Positions 24,170-34,733 are shown, counted from the stretch's first letter. The stretch: 64,000 bases of DNA from Tillandsia leiboldiana (GCA_029204045.2 CM055075.1:25425975-25489974); one strand, 5' to 3'. Program-made: numbers and translations. The notes: generated by a model from the letters alone, not told the origin.

Positions 24170-25834
24170 CTTGTGGGCATTTTCACCCGGCATGTAGCTT
24201 TTCTTGAAAAATATGTAGAGATATATGAGTACATCAATTAGGATATACCTGTGACGTTTACTGTCTTTACTATGATGTCCAGTATCTCCCCCCCAAAAAA
24301 AAAACCGAGGTTCTACCTAGGCACAAAAGAGGTTCCACATGGATCTGAGCGAGCGTGTTTCTGCCATCAGGAGTCCTAAGGGGCTATTCTTATTCTCGAA
24401 GATTCTTTTGTTGCATTCTAGCCAGATGATCCACCAAGTTGCTGCGATGCACATTAATTCCTTACTCCCTACAGATTCTCCTTAAGTGCTACTCATATCC
24501 CAAAGATCAAGTACCGATCTGCAGCTAGTTAAGGATAGTTTATCCGCTAACTACCCTGTTAGTAGGGATCTGACGACTACGCAGTCTATGCATATGAATT
24601 TAGTTATCGTATGCATCTATAGATTATCATAAAGATGAAAATGAATAAACATTGTTCAATCAATCAATATTTAGAAAGTAAAAATAGTTTGCAGGCAGCC
24701 GACATATGGCATAACACTGGTGTTGTCGGCGGGTGCACATGCGGTTAACATAAGATGAAATAAATGAGAACAAAAATAGTATAACCAGAATACAATAGAA
24801 ATTTTCGATGGCCTACTTAAATATATTGCACATGTCCAATTTCAAGTGGCTTATTGCATGAAAATATTCTGATTACGGAAGAAGGAAAAGAATCAAAATA
24901 AATCAATAATATATTAAGTTTGCTATTGGAGTGTTCGAGTAGCTAACAGTGGACTTGTATGGACATGCAAAGCTTATGCTCTTTATTACTATTTGTAAAG
25001 TACATGATTGTGGGTGGGGTCTGCTCACATCCTCTGCTCTGTAGCCATACACGAGGCCAGTCTTTGCGTGGACTTCGGCATTGGTATAGGCGGTGCTATG
25101 TAGGGTACATTGCTGCTTAAGGACACTGCAATCAGTGCAGGTTAGCTGTGCAGGTAGTGTAGACTTCAGACTATCTACAATACGCATTCAAAAATTTAGG
25201 CCTTTGGAGATAGAAAACATAACTCCATTCTTTCTTAGCATAATTTTAGAATTTCTTCTCTTTGCTTTCGCAAACTCTTCACACTTTGCTTTTCACTTTT
25301 CTGCTGCTGGTTATTGCATTGTCAATTCCTATCTTCATGACGAATCTTGATGACTGGGTGTTTCTTGTGAGTGTTTAGAGTACACGAGTCAGCGTAGCTT
25401 ATTGAGTTAAAAGTAGTTTATTAGATAAATTGTTTGAACATTATGAACGGTCGTGATTTGCTATTTGGATGTGTTTTAAGCTTCAAATGTCTGATTATCT
25501 GCAGCCATATCTACACGAATCTCGACACCAACATGCAATGCGGAGGGCGAGGGGTTCAGGAGGTCGTTTTCTCAACACAAAGAAGGCCGAGGGTAATGTG
25601 GCTGACAGCCAGCAGGCCGAGAAGGGGATGAATGCTCTTCCAACCCAATCAGCTGCCTCTTCTGCTTCTGATGGACTTCCTTCTGACGACTCTGGAGAAG
25701 CAGCTATTGTAACTGGTACTCGCTTCAGCAGCGTTAATGATAGCCCGCATTCTGGTTACCACAGATCATCCATACAATCCAAGAGTAGCGGCATCCCAGT
25801 GGATCGGCCACCTGACAGAACTGTTGCAATCTAG
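21056..25834 (+). CDS. NF-YA: Nuclear transcription factor Y subunit A (NF-YA/HAP2)
   Basis: The product is the CCAAT-contacting subunit of the heterotrimeric nuclear factor Y. Coding exons are 21056-21287, 22941-23050, 23182-23253, 23822-23986 and 25505-25834, all with GT/AG borders and consistent phases, giving 302 aa. The start follows the acceptor at 21029 and opens MEDHSMDSRHGG; a QPWWRG motif typical of plant NF-YA N-termini follows near residue 40. Residues about 159-183 (EEPVYVNAKQYHGILRRRQS...) form the subunit-interaction helix that docks on NF-YB/NF-YC. Residues about 192-219 (RKPYLHESRHQHAMRRARGS...FLNTK) form the DNA-binding part, with the invariant HESRHQHAMRRARG block intact. 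The tail is Ser-rich and hydrophilic. Exon structure and a miR169 site at 26426 match the plant family. Introns of 1.65 and 1.5 kb carry transposon debris, but all coding exons are undisturbed, so the gene is probably functional. Confidence 0.95.
21288..22940 (+). other. NF-YA intron after the first coding exon
   Basis: This is a 1.65-kb phase-1 intron from donor AAAAAG/GTTAATTT to acceptor AATCATCAG. It contains a probable hAT-like fragment near 22480-22720 (GGCATGAACACGACAC and the TTAATTAATTAAATGGGTG region). The open frames in it have no conserved product. Confidence 0.7.
24108..24168. repeat. (TG)n(TA)n microsatellite in NF-YA intron
   Basis: About seven TG units pass directly into about 24 TA units, within the last coding intron. 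Confidence 0.95.
24317..24448 (-). pseudogene. LINE ORF2 C-terminal fragment inside the NF-YA intron
   Basis: Read on the - strand, the frame gives IAATWWIIWLECNKRIFENK, and after a Ser/Leu/Arg stretch ends ...MWNLFCA and a stop. The WW-IWLE-N-R-F pattern is the same as WWTVWLERNNRRF near the end of the LINE at 27.0-28.7 kb. The coding piece of about 44 codons is followed, beyond the stop, by a T-run as in that LINE. It is a 5'-truncated remnant, antisense to the host gene. Confidence 0.7.
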
Positions 25835-25869
25835 TGATATTCCCCATTTGAGTTTCTCTGGTGCTTCCG

Positions 25870-26328
25870 GTATAGCCCACTTCTTGCTTCCTTACACATT
25901 ATATGTTCTACCCCTAGTGAAATTACTTTCGGGCATATTTAGTAGGATAAATTTTATGATTAGTCACCATACTATCTCGTGATATGGCCCCTCTACTTTT
26001 CACTTAAACGATTTAGCTCCCAAACTTTCGCACATGTGCTTTAGGCACCGACCGTTTCAAATGGTTTCTATTGTAAAATTGACCTTTTAACCTTGTTTGA
26101 AGTCACCACAAATGAGTCACTATTACAGGTAAGGTATTTTACAGGCAAAAGTCATAAAATGATCGTTCACAAGGAAACTTAGAATTTTTTTTTTTTTTTT
26201 ACGATTGGGGATTAAAATATGTTTAAATGAAAGCACAGGGATCAAGACGCCATATCAGGATAGTACAGAGGCGCTTCATACGACTAAAAAATTTTAGTTA
26301 TGATATAATTATATGATCCTTCTCAAAG
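25870..26328 (+). other. Probable 3' UTR intron of NF-YA containing a MITE
   Basis: A candidate donor (TGCTTCCG/GTATAGCC, GT at 25870) and acceptor (CTCAAAG/CATGTACTG) would remove 459 bp and bring the miR169 site to about 130 nt from the stop codon. Inside, about 25945-26290 has imperfect inverted ends: CATACTATCTCGTGATATGG on the left against GTACTATCCTGATATGGCG (complement of the right). This suggests a MITE either created or lies within the intron. The splice sites are inferred, not shown. Confidence 0.45.
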
Positions 26329-26425
26329 CATGTACTGCTACCCACTGTTCTGGGTCGTCGCGGCATTGCGATCCAGAGGCACGAGATTCAGCTCGGAGGA
26401 ATGTCGCTGGTTCGTCAGTTTGTTT

Positions 26426-26446
26426 CAGGCAAATCATTCTTGGCTT
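26426..26446 (+). promoter_or_regulatory. miR169 target site in the NF-YA 3' UTR
   Basis: The 21-nt site begins CAGGCAAATC and ends TTCTTGGCTT. Against the miR169 variant ending in CUUGCCUG it shows two clear mismatches and one G:U pair, with the central cleavage region paired. The surrounding 3' UTR (GGGTCGTCGCGGCATTGCG, then AGATTCAGCTCGGAGGAATG) is also the conserved context in plant NF-YA mRNAs. miR169 cleavage of NF-YA mRNAs is established in several plants and is linked to drought, nitrogen and phosphate responses. Confidence 0.85.
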
Positions 26447-26500
26447 TATCGGTGTTGTTTTGGTCTGTTTGTGGTAGTACTCGAACCTGTTAATACTGTG

Positions 26501-26947
26501 CACTATGTAAAAATGAAATGATAGGATTTGAGTAGTTGAATCAGCATGTACAGGATGGGACTCAAATGAGTTTGGTTTTTCCTTTTTGAGTTTGTAGCTT
26601 ATAATCCAAATGGAATCAAAATCGTTGTTGAACTCGTACTTTTAAGTGTTCAAATGATTTGTGTTGGATTTTGATTTTTTTTTTTTTTTTTTTTTTTTTT
26701 ATTTAAACCAAGTGCTTACAATTCCGGAGTTTTCGATGCTCGCGTATTTTGCTGTTACTTCTTGCGACAGCGACATTTAAAATTTACCCCTTTTTTTTGC
26801 GGTATTGGAAGAAGGATTTTGTTTTTCAGTTTCTGTGCTTATTTGCTGTGAACTCTTGTTTTGGTATTTGATTCAAGGTTGTATTTGGCAGTCTTCGACA
26901 TAAATGTGGCAGCATTCCTTTCACCCATCTGTTATTTTAACATTTCA
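26501..26947. other. NF-YA 3' flank
   Basis: The transcript probably ends within this stretch; no single polyadenylation site is evident. It contains a poly(T) run at about 26669-26700. The last ~40 bp show local duplications next to the LINE insertion. Confidence 0.5.
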
Positions 26948-26964
26948 GAAATGTATGATGTTTT

Positions 26965-28710
26965 AACATTTCACCCATCTGCAATGGAAAGATCGCGATT
27001 TTGGTAAACGGGACGCCTTCGAAATGGATAAAACTAAAGCGGGGCCTTAGACAGGGGGACCTGCTGTCCCCCTTCCTGTTCCTGATTGTAGCCGAAGGTC
27101 TTGCTAGAATGATAGAGAGAGTAATCAGAAACAACCTGCTGCGAGGAGTGGGGCCAACCGAAGACGCTAAAATCGCCATCATCCAGTACGCGGATGACAC
27201 CATCTTCTTCTGTGAGGCCAAGAAACGGCAACTTCGCAACCTGAGATTGATCTGGCAGATCTTCGAATGGGCCTCGGGGCTAAAGATTAACAGAAACAAG
27301 TCCGAGTTGTTCTTCCTTGGCAGCAACGGAAACAAAGGGAAACGGCTAGCTGAGCTCATGGAGTGTAAACTGGGATCTCTGCCGATCAAGTACCTAAGGC
27401 TCCCTCTGACCAGGGGGCAACTCAGGAGGGACGACTGGAGCGGTATTAACACCAAGATCGAACACAGGATTGAAGGCTGGCAGGCCAAACTCCTCTCCCA
27501 GGGAGGGCGCCTCACACTCGTTAACTCGGTGCTGTCTAACCTACCTCTCTACTACTTCTCAGTGTTCAAAGCACCCAAATGGGTTCTCCGTCGCATTGAC
27601 TCGCTTCGGAGGGCGTTCTTCTGGCGCGGCTCCCACTCAACTACTGGGGGCCTCTGCCTCGTCAATTGGAAGACGGTCTGCAGGGCGAAGAGGGACGGCG
27701 GGTTAGGGGTTCTGAACTTGGATCATCTGAACACAGCCCTGTTGGTAAAGTGGTGGTGGCGGTTCTTCACTGCTGAGGCGATCGCATGGGGACTATTGAT
27801 CCAAAGGCTGTACTACACCCGGCGTCGACCCCTGTGGGAAGGGGCCACCTTCAAACCGTTCTCTCAATGGTGGAGAAGTGTCCTAGGAACGAAAGCCCTC
27901 TTTATTTGCAGTACCTCTCGATCGATTGGCGACGGCCGCTGGACGAATTTCTGGTCAGATATCTGGTTTGGGAACACATCCCTCCGCTGTCTCTTCCCTC
28001 GCGTTTTCGGGGCGGTGACTAACAAAGCATGCCGGGTTTTTGATTGCTTTGGTGCTAATGGTTGGAGGACAAGAAGAACCCTGGCAGGCTTCGAGCCTAG
28101 CAACACACAGGACGAAGTCTTGCTTCAGAACTTATCCTGTTCCATGTCAGGGATCCGGCTTTCGAACAGAAGGGACTCCTTCAAATGGCGTTGGTCTGTT
28201 GCCGAAATCTTCTCGGTGAAATCCTTGTACTGCTTCCTGCATGACACCGGCGTGCGTGCTATTGGCCTCTAGAAAATCTGGTCGGTCAGAACCCCCCTGA
28301 AGGTCAAAGTCTTCATCTGGCTACTGCTTAAACGCAGGGTGCTTACTATGGATAGATTACTCAAGTGGGGGTGGTCCGGGGACATCAATTGTATCTTCTG
28401 CTCATTCCCGATGGAATCTGCCGACCATCTCTTCGCCTCTTGCGAGGCTGTTCGCCTTCTGGTGATATACCTGCTCCCCTACAATGGGGACGCCCGTCGC
28501 TGCTCCACCGCTAACTCACTCTGGGACGTGTGCGCCAACAGCGGGAACGCCCGAGGGCTTGGGGATCTAGTCGCCCTCGCGGCCGTATGGTGGACCGTTT
28601 GGTTGGAACGGAATAACAGGAGGTTTACGTCGGCCTCCCGCACCCTGGGACATCTGTGCTCTGAAGCACGTGCTCTGTCTTTGTCTTGGGCATCTACCTG
28701 CCCTTAGCGA
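26965..28710 (+). pseudogene. LINE ORF2 fragment (partial reverse transcriptase and zf-RVT), one in-frame stop
   Basis: A single frame runs from the element's 5' end to the stop after 28707, interrupted only by TAG at 28270-28272. It encodes the second half of the RT palm (LRQGDLLSPFLFLI, then QYADDTIFFCE with the YADD catalytic box), the thumb/connection region (GLKINRNKSELFFLG; KWWWRFF; FSQWWRSVLGT) and the zf-RVT domain (KIWSVRTPLKVKVFIWLLLK, then CIFC...ADHLFASC). The endonuclease and the N-terminal half of RT are missing, so it cannot act on its own. It is otherwise well preserved, consistent with recent insertion. Confidence 0.92.
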
Positions 28711-28830
28711 TCGTCAGTATCTTTTTTTTTTTTTTTTTTTTCCTCGGGACCTCGATGTCTTGACCCTTGTTGCTAAATTCATCATTTCAATGAATAAAGC
28801 TGCAGCATGCTGTCTTTTCCTCAAAAAAAA
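26965..28830 (+). mobile_element. 5'-truncated LINE with 17-bp TSD
   Basis: Flanking direct repeats GAAATGTATGATGTTTT (26948-26964) and GAAATGTACGATGTTTT (28831-28847) differ by one transition. The element enters ORF2 in the middle of the reverse transcriptase and ends with TCAATGAATAAAGC, a short spacer and a poly(A) tail at 28823-28830. This is the product of target-primed reverse transcription with 5' truncation, in the same direction as NF-YA. TTTTAACATTTC and TCACCCATCTG from the left flank recur just inside the 5' junction, a sign of template switching. Confidence 0.9.
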
Positions 28831-28847
28831 GAAATGTACGATGTTTT

Positions 28848-28985
28848 CTATTCAAAATGCCAGGACTCTGTTACCATGAATTGGTGTAAATGGGGAACTT
28901 CTATTCCCATGAAAATATCATTTCATGTGAGTATGAGAACAACAAATCTTAGATGAAAGTTCTATGATGATAATATAGCCATTTT

Positions 28986-29076
<91 letters not shown>

Positions 29077-29540
29077 AGAGCATTTTTGAGATGTCACACT
29101 CTGCAGTCTTTGTGACTGCAATCTATTTTGATTTTGAAGTCATCATCAGATCTTGATGACTCTGACTTTTCTCTGATAAGTAAGTTCACACTAAGAAAAG
29201 ATTTTTCTTATTTGAATTTTAGTAATTCGAAGGTGGTTGTTCTTATTTGTTTGTAAATTACTTTTGCATTTTTTATTAACCAATTATTAATTATGTCTAA
29301 GCCAAAGAGATGCCAAACAAAATATTCATATATTTAGAAGGTATAGAAAGTTCATCATCTGTACAGCTCCTCCTCCTTATCATCGTATTATTATTAATTA
29401 TTATCATTATTATTGCGTCTTTATTTTTTTGAAAATCTTATTGAAGTTTTTTTTTTTTGTAAATCATGTAAGTGATTTTTTTTTTTAAAAAATAATCTAA
29501 TAGTTTTAAAATTTCTACTGACGAATTTAACGATCTCACT
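28848..29540. other. Intergenic DNA with (TA)n
   Basis: A pure TA tract lies at about 28988-29072. No gene is seen in the AT-rich remainder. Confidence 0.6.
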
Positions 29541-30021
29541 TAGGAATGTCAATAGGTACGGATACCTGAAATTTTATCCGAACCCGAATCCGAACGGGAT
29601 GGATCTATCCGATGTTAAACGGATATGAATTCGGATATGGATATAAAAAATAGAAATCCGACGGATTTGAATTTGGATATGAATTTTGATTGTACCTGAA
29701 CCCGAATCCGACCCGAACCCGAATTGATTTTACGTTATATAATATATATGTATATAAATATTTGATATTATATTTAAATTTATATTTTAAAAATTTAAAT
29801 TTAATATAATATATTTTGAAATATTGTAAAAAAAAAGGGAAAAAAAATATTTCGGGTTTGAATTTTCGGGTTCGGATTTTGAATTTTTGGTCGGGTTCGG
29901 ATTTGAATATAAATTTTTAAAATCTGTCGGATTCGGGTCCGGATTCGGGTTCGGGTTTGATAGTCGGGTTCGGGTTCGAATTTTTAAAAATCCGCATCGA
30001 ATCCGGCCCGTCGACATCCTA
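29541..30021. mobile_element. hAT-type non-autonomous element, 8-bp TSD
   Basis: The ends are TAGGAATGTCAATAGG and GTCGACATCCTA. The flanks ATCTCACT at 29533-29540 and 30022-30029 are identical. Subterminal zones contain many copies of CCGAACCCGAATCCGA-type motifs in opposite orientations around an AT-rich core. It has the same architecture as the elements at 8523 and 56523 but different motif sequence. It is non-coding. Confidence 0.85.
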
Positions 30022-30087
30022 ATCTCACTATAAAAATACTTCCTATAATTATTTATCCACACAAGTAATCTCATTGTGTCAAATATT

Positions 30088-30200
30088 TTTTTTTGATTAC
30101 ACAGGGATGAACCCTATTTGAACGAAATACAGGGAGTAGGATTAGCGAGAGGGATGCCCAATACAAGGAGCTGTGTCCAAGTCTATGCCCAAAAACTGTG
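30088..30200 (-). mobile_element. Very short 5'-truncated retroposon with 32-bp TSD
   Basis: A 32-bp direct repeat, identical in both copies (30056-30087 and 30201-30232, starting TCCACACAAGTAATCTCATT), flanks a 113-bp insert. The insert starts with a T-run followed by GATTACACAGGGATG; read on the - strand it ends GTAATC plus poly(A). That is the expected form of a dead-on-arrival LINE or SINE copy on the - strand. Confidence 0.75.
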
Positions 30201-30232
30201 TCCACACAAGTAATCTCATTGTGTCAAATATT

Positions 30233-31760
30233 ATAGTGGACAAAATATTATAGTGTCTTAAAAAGAATTAAAACTTTCCTGATGCGAATTGAAGTGTAGG
30301 ATTGCAACGTAAACCATACATTTTTATTCTAAACTGGTGAAGTGATGACCTATTTGCCGTGTCACAACTCACAAATGCATGAGAGAGACGCAGAATCTTT
30401 GAGAATGGAAAAAATCCATAATAATTTGGAAGCGGACAAAGAGAGTTTTGGCGTACAGAAATTGCTGCTACAATACCAAACTGATGTTGACTCATGAACC
30501 ATCAACTAATAAATTGACTTCTAGGAATCCGATTTAGTGTAAACTTTACCCAAAAGACAAGTTGGTTGATGACTGCTGAATTCTCCTCAACATTTGCAAA
30601 ACATGAACATATATTTCTAATTAAGAAGCCTAAGATACAAAATTTCCTCCTTTAAATACTTTTATTATTATTATTATTTTTTATTTTATTTTTTAACTTT
30701 TTCTTTATGATATTTAGAAATCTATATTAAAATATTTTTAGGGAATTATGGTATTAATGGAGAGAACAAAATGATCCAATTATTCTTACTTATTCTATAA
30801 CAAAAATAAATTTTTAATATATTTTTGCTAATTTTAAGAGTATTTTTGATACAGGTTATAAGAAATGGACGGAATAGTAATAAAAACCTGAGGAAGGAGA
30901 GACTAAATGTATTAATATAAAATATATATTTTTTAAAGTCAGAAATGAAAAGTAAAAAAAAGTAGGTCTTCATGTAATATTTTTTTTTTTTTTTTTTTTT
31001 GTATTTTAGCCTTTCTAAGAAATATAAGTATCATGCCTTGGGTTATACCAAAATCCAGCTCGCCAACGGATCCGTCACATGTACGGGGAGTCTCGCACAA
31101 ACGAAGTGTCTAATATGTAAGAATACAATATCTACCAAATCTAGACAGATAACAAAGCGAAAGTAAAAAGTGCTAAACATAACCATTGTACATTTGATGT
31201 AAATCCAACAAGTACAAAACCATCTCTCATTACTGAAAATAAACATATAAACATCAGTATGTATAACTCTCAAAAATCAACTAGTATCGGTAATCCTTTA
31301 AAACAACCAGCTTAACGAGAATGGATCAAACTTACTACTCTCTTACCTCGATTAGGAACGACAACGGGTATAGAAGTCTCTGCAATAAGGTCAACAACCG
31401 TTGGTGTGAGAACTACTAAAAAGAAGTAGTCCTTAGTAGGTATCGTCACCAATGTCGACGATCTACCCACTAGGTCCATTAGAGGCAAGAGTAAACATCT
31501 ATTGTAATAATCGAAAAGAGAAGTTGGAAAAGAATTTTACTGCTACAATGCCTTTAAACTAACCTGCAAATGATAATGCCATGAAATAGATATGTGCATC
31601 AACTGTCAAATAAATAATCTAAGCAATCCAATCTCACTTACTGCCACATTTGGTTTAGTCAAGCCTATGACTATCTACCACCACATATCAACCTCAAGGT
31701 GGCTGGTTGTACACCGTAACCTCACAAAGGGCTGGCCCAATGTAGGTTGCCCTATGGGGC
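30233..31760. other. Intergenic DNA; LTR-like fragment from about 31030
   Basis: 30233-31020 is AT-rich without features beyond a poly(T) run at about 30980-31000. From 31031 (TATCATGCCTTGGG) onward the sequence resembles the non-coding retroelement regions that start TGTCATGCCTCGG at 47246 and TGTCATGCCCCGAG at about 52868. No protein is encoded. Confidence 0.4.
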
Positions 31761-31761
31761 T

Positions 31762-31910
31762 TGTGGCACCCCAATAATCCCACATCGGATGTGAATAAAA
31801 TTTTAATTGGGTATGTAAGAGACATGGACACTAGTAATAATAACTCGACTTAAGCATTTTGGACTATTGTTTGGGCCCAACGAGTTATTATTGCTAGTGG
31901 GTGACGAGTC
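31762..31910 (+). mobile_element. Solo TRIM LTR
   Basis: It starts TGTGGCACCCCAATAATCCC and contains the family blocks GGACACTAGTAATAATAACT and GGGCCCAACGAGTTATTATT. Its last ~15 bp are altered, and it abuts a different LTR at 31918. Confidence 0.7.
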
Positions 31911-31917
31911 TCGGGTA

Positions 31918-32700
31918 TGTGACACCCTCGAAAATTGAAATAGTTCTACATATAAATGATATAATAGGACTAAATCTCTTAACCCGACTACATCATTTTG
32001 GGTTGTAGCTAGGCCCAAGAAGTTAAGAGGGTTGAGCGTGATAGAGCTAGAGTAGTTCTAGGATGGGTGACTCACTGAGAAGTTGGAGCATCACAGTTGG
32101 TATCAGAGTTAATCACCAGCCGAAAATGTGAGATAAGTCTCGGCTGAGCCAGGGTTATATAGCGGGTAGAGCGCGACTCTCCGGCTAATGACCGTTGTGG
32201 GTGGAGTGCAATAAATTCCTTCTCAGGGACATCTTCCTCTCCTCCAATTCCTTCTCAGTGAACGTGGCGTTTAATTTATAGAGAAAATGAGTGAGTAGAA
32301 AGAGCTCTCGGATCAATAGAACCAACCCTGGTCCAACAATCAAAGTCACACTTCCAGGTGCGTGATTCTACTTTCGGGCGTCCGAATCGTCATAGCTCCG
32401 CTGAGAAATCCCAATCTCAGGTGGCCGAACACCCATCCGAAATATTGCAGCAATGTAGTCCTTTTCGAGGGTCCGAATCTGCATCTGAAACTCAACTACC
32501 ACTCGACACATGTCAAAATCTCACAATGCATCCAAGGGAGCTCACCAACACACTTTTGAGCTGCTATAGTAACTTTCAGATGTCCGAAAAAAGGATCCGA
32601 AACTACCATGAGCATAATTGCTAATCTGAGTGCCCGAAACCTCTGCAACTTCAGTTCCCTTAGGTTTCGCGATCCTGAGTCCATTTTCGCTTCCATTTCA
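31918..32700 (+). mobile_element. 5' LTR, primer-binding site and leader of a non-coding LTR element
   Basis: A 178-bp LTR (31918-32095, TGTGACACCCTCG...GAGCATCACA) is followed two bases later by TGGTATCAGAG at 32098, complementary to the 3' end of initiator Met tRNA. The downstream leader continues to about 32.7 kb with GTCCGAATC-rich sequence. Neither gag/pol nor a 3' LTR was recognised, so this is a partial element. Confidence 0.65.
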
Positions 32701-33041
32701 CGCTAAAACAATTCCTTCTCGGCCCGAACATCTCTAGATGTGTCGGCCAGCTAATTCTACTGCACTCAAACAAATACTAAGTATCGGAACACTATTATAA
32801 GAATATAGTATTAGTATTTTTACTTTTAGTCTCCCATTCATTCTCTCTCTCTGAAAAAATAAAAAGAAAAAAGAAAAAAAAAAATCCCTCGTTGCATTTC
32901 CTTTTTCCTTTTTTTCCGTAGACTTAGTCTTGTAAACATCATATGCACATCTTATTACTATAAGTTTATCCTTTCCCACCTAATAATCTATCCTTTTGAG
33001 TTTCTTAAACACATCAAATTTGGAAAACAAAATTATACTGT

Positions 33042-33088
<47 letters not shown>

Positions 33089-33427
33089 CTATGTAGAAAT
33101 ACTACAACGAGCTTTTATAACAATATCAATATTTTTGATCTAAAATTTAGTACTATATCAACACTTTTGTGAAATTTTTTATTTTAGCAGTTGATTTTTG
33201 ATCATATCGATCAATAGCTAAATAATATCGAAAAATTTTAAAATTTATTATTTAGATACTTTAAATATTTTAAGTCAAGTCTAACGGAGTTGATCGTCGA
33301 TTCGGAAGTCTTATCATAAAAAATAATTTAGCAACACAAAAGCCTTAGTGCTCCTAAGAGCAGAGCCGCCCTACTCCTATTTTACTATAGGGTAAACTTT
33401 AAATTGTGCAAAGCCGCCTTACTCCTA
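32701..33427. other. Intergenic DNA with (CA)n
   Basis: A (CA)n tract lies at about 33044-33085. The segment GGGTAAACTTTAAATTGTGC near 33390 recurs at 33617, showing a local duplication around the MITE insertion. No gene is seen. Confidence 0.5.
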
Positions 33428-33436
33428 TTTTACTAT

Positions 33437-33608
33437 GAGCAATGCTACCCGTACACCCCATTTGGGATATATGATATACACCTTACCGATTCTAGGGTAA
33501 GGAGTATTCCACTCGTCACTTCGAAGTGACGAGTGAAATTTACCCCGCCCTAGAATAGATGGGGTGTAAGATGTATATTCATTTTGGGGTGTACATCTAG
33601 CATTTATC
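33437..33608 (+). mobile_element. Hairpin MITE copy 4 (subfamily III)
   Basis: The ends are GAGCAATGCTACCCGTACAC and GGTGTACATCTAGCATTTATC. Perfect 9-bp direct repeats TTTTACTAT lie at 33428-33436 and 33609-33617. The central palindrome is CTCGTCACTTCGAAGTGACG. The outer hairpins are more worn than in other copies. Confidence 0.88.
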
Positions 33609-33617
33609 TTTTACTAT

Positions 33618-34733
33618 ATGGTAAACTTTAAATTGTGCCCGGGGGTTTAGCACATTTTCACTTTACCACCTCGTTGTTTAAAAAGTGTCACTATGCCCCT
33701 ATGTGGTTTAAATTTAATTTCATCGAAAAAATACTATATGAAATAGGTGTTAGATTTTATTAGTTTATTTATTATTTAAAATTTGATTTTGGCCTTTGGG
33801 CTTTCTCGGTGGCCCAATGTCAATGGACTTTATCTGGAAGCCCAAAGTTTAGCCCACCACATGTGATGTTTAATTCCACATTGAAAACTCATCACATGTG
33901 GTAGCTATATTTATACTTCTACTTTCTTAAGTTTATTATTTAGGAGAAAGTGAGAGTTTTATTTTCTCCCAAAGACGCACGAGCTGGGTCGGGTGAGTGC
34001 AATCTTGACTTGGTTCACTTTTTATTTATTTATTTTATTTTTGTCTTAACCATGCCTTGGGAAGTGTCTTATCGGGCTAACCAAGAGTCTTGCCTTGGGA
34101 AGTGCCTAGTGGGCTGCCCAAGGCCTCCTCGGTAAGATCCAATGGCTAACTTGAGATCTAGCCGTTGGACCCTGTCTGAAGGTGGGCCGGAGTGAGTTCT
34201 CTTTTGGGCTCTATAAATATAGAGCAAGAGTTTGGTTAAGAGATACAATTTCTGAATTACAATATACCATACAACTTTACTATATACCTTCTACATTAAG
34301 CTAAACTTTTTGCTGGATTTCTGAAAGTTGACGGGTGCGTTTTGCGTCATCCCGGAGTCGTGCTGAGGGTGTGGACAATGGTCGTTGTATCGCTAGGAGT
34401 GATTGCCATAACCTCGCACGCGGAGGGATAATTTTGCTTCTAGAACAGTGCATCGCACGCCTCGATCCACAGACTTCATCTAATCCTTATTGTATATTTA
34501 GTTATAGAATAATTGTAATTTGCATGCAACCATATAGATTCATATTTCGGATTTAAATTATTTTAAAGTGATATTTTACAAGTAAAAATTATCAAGATTT
34601 TTTTCCAACAATAGAATGGTAAAGTAAAAATTCTAAAATTACTATAGGGTCGCAAAGTGAAAAATGCGTGGCGAAGTACAACTTTTTAAACTAAGGTAAA
34701 GTGAAAATTACATATACCGCAATGGCAAATTGA
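33618..34733. mobile_element. MITE split by a solo LTR
   Basis: The left half (33618-33747: AAACTTTAAATTGTG, then CATTTTCACTTTACCACC) and the right half (34611-34733, whose complement gives AAACTTCAATTTG then ATTTTCACTTTACC) are inverted arms of one element interrupted by the LTR at 33748-34610. The same type of arm occurs near 13575-13640. Confidence 0.6.
33748..34610 (+). mobile_element. Solo LTR, copia-like (863 bp)
   Basis: It starts TGTTAGATTTTATTAG and ends TTTTTTCCAACA, with TG...CA termini. A TATA-like CTATAAATATAGAG lies at about 34211, as expected for an LTR promoter. The 5-bp flanks ATAGG and ATAGA match at 4 of 5 positions. No internal coding domain or second LTR is adjacent, so it is a solo LTR left by recombination. 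The termini resemble copia LTRs, but the lineage is not proven. Confidence 0.7.

Noticed and set aside
25835..25930. miR169 site directly after the NF-YA stop codon
   Set aside because: Nothing there resembles the target; the good match is at 26426-26446.
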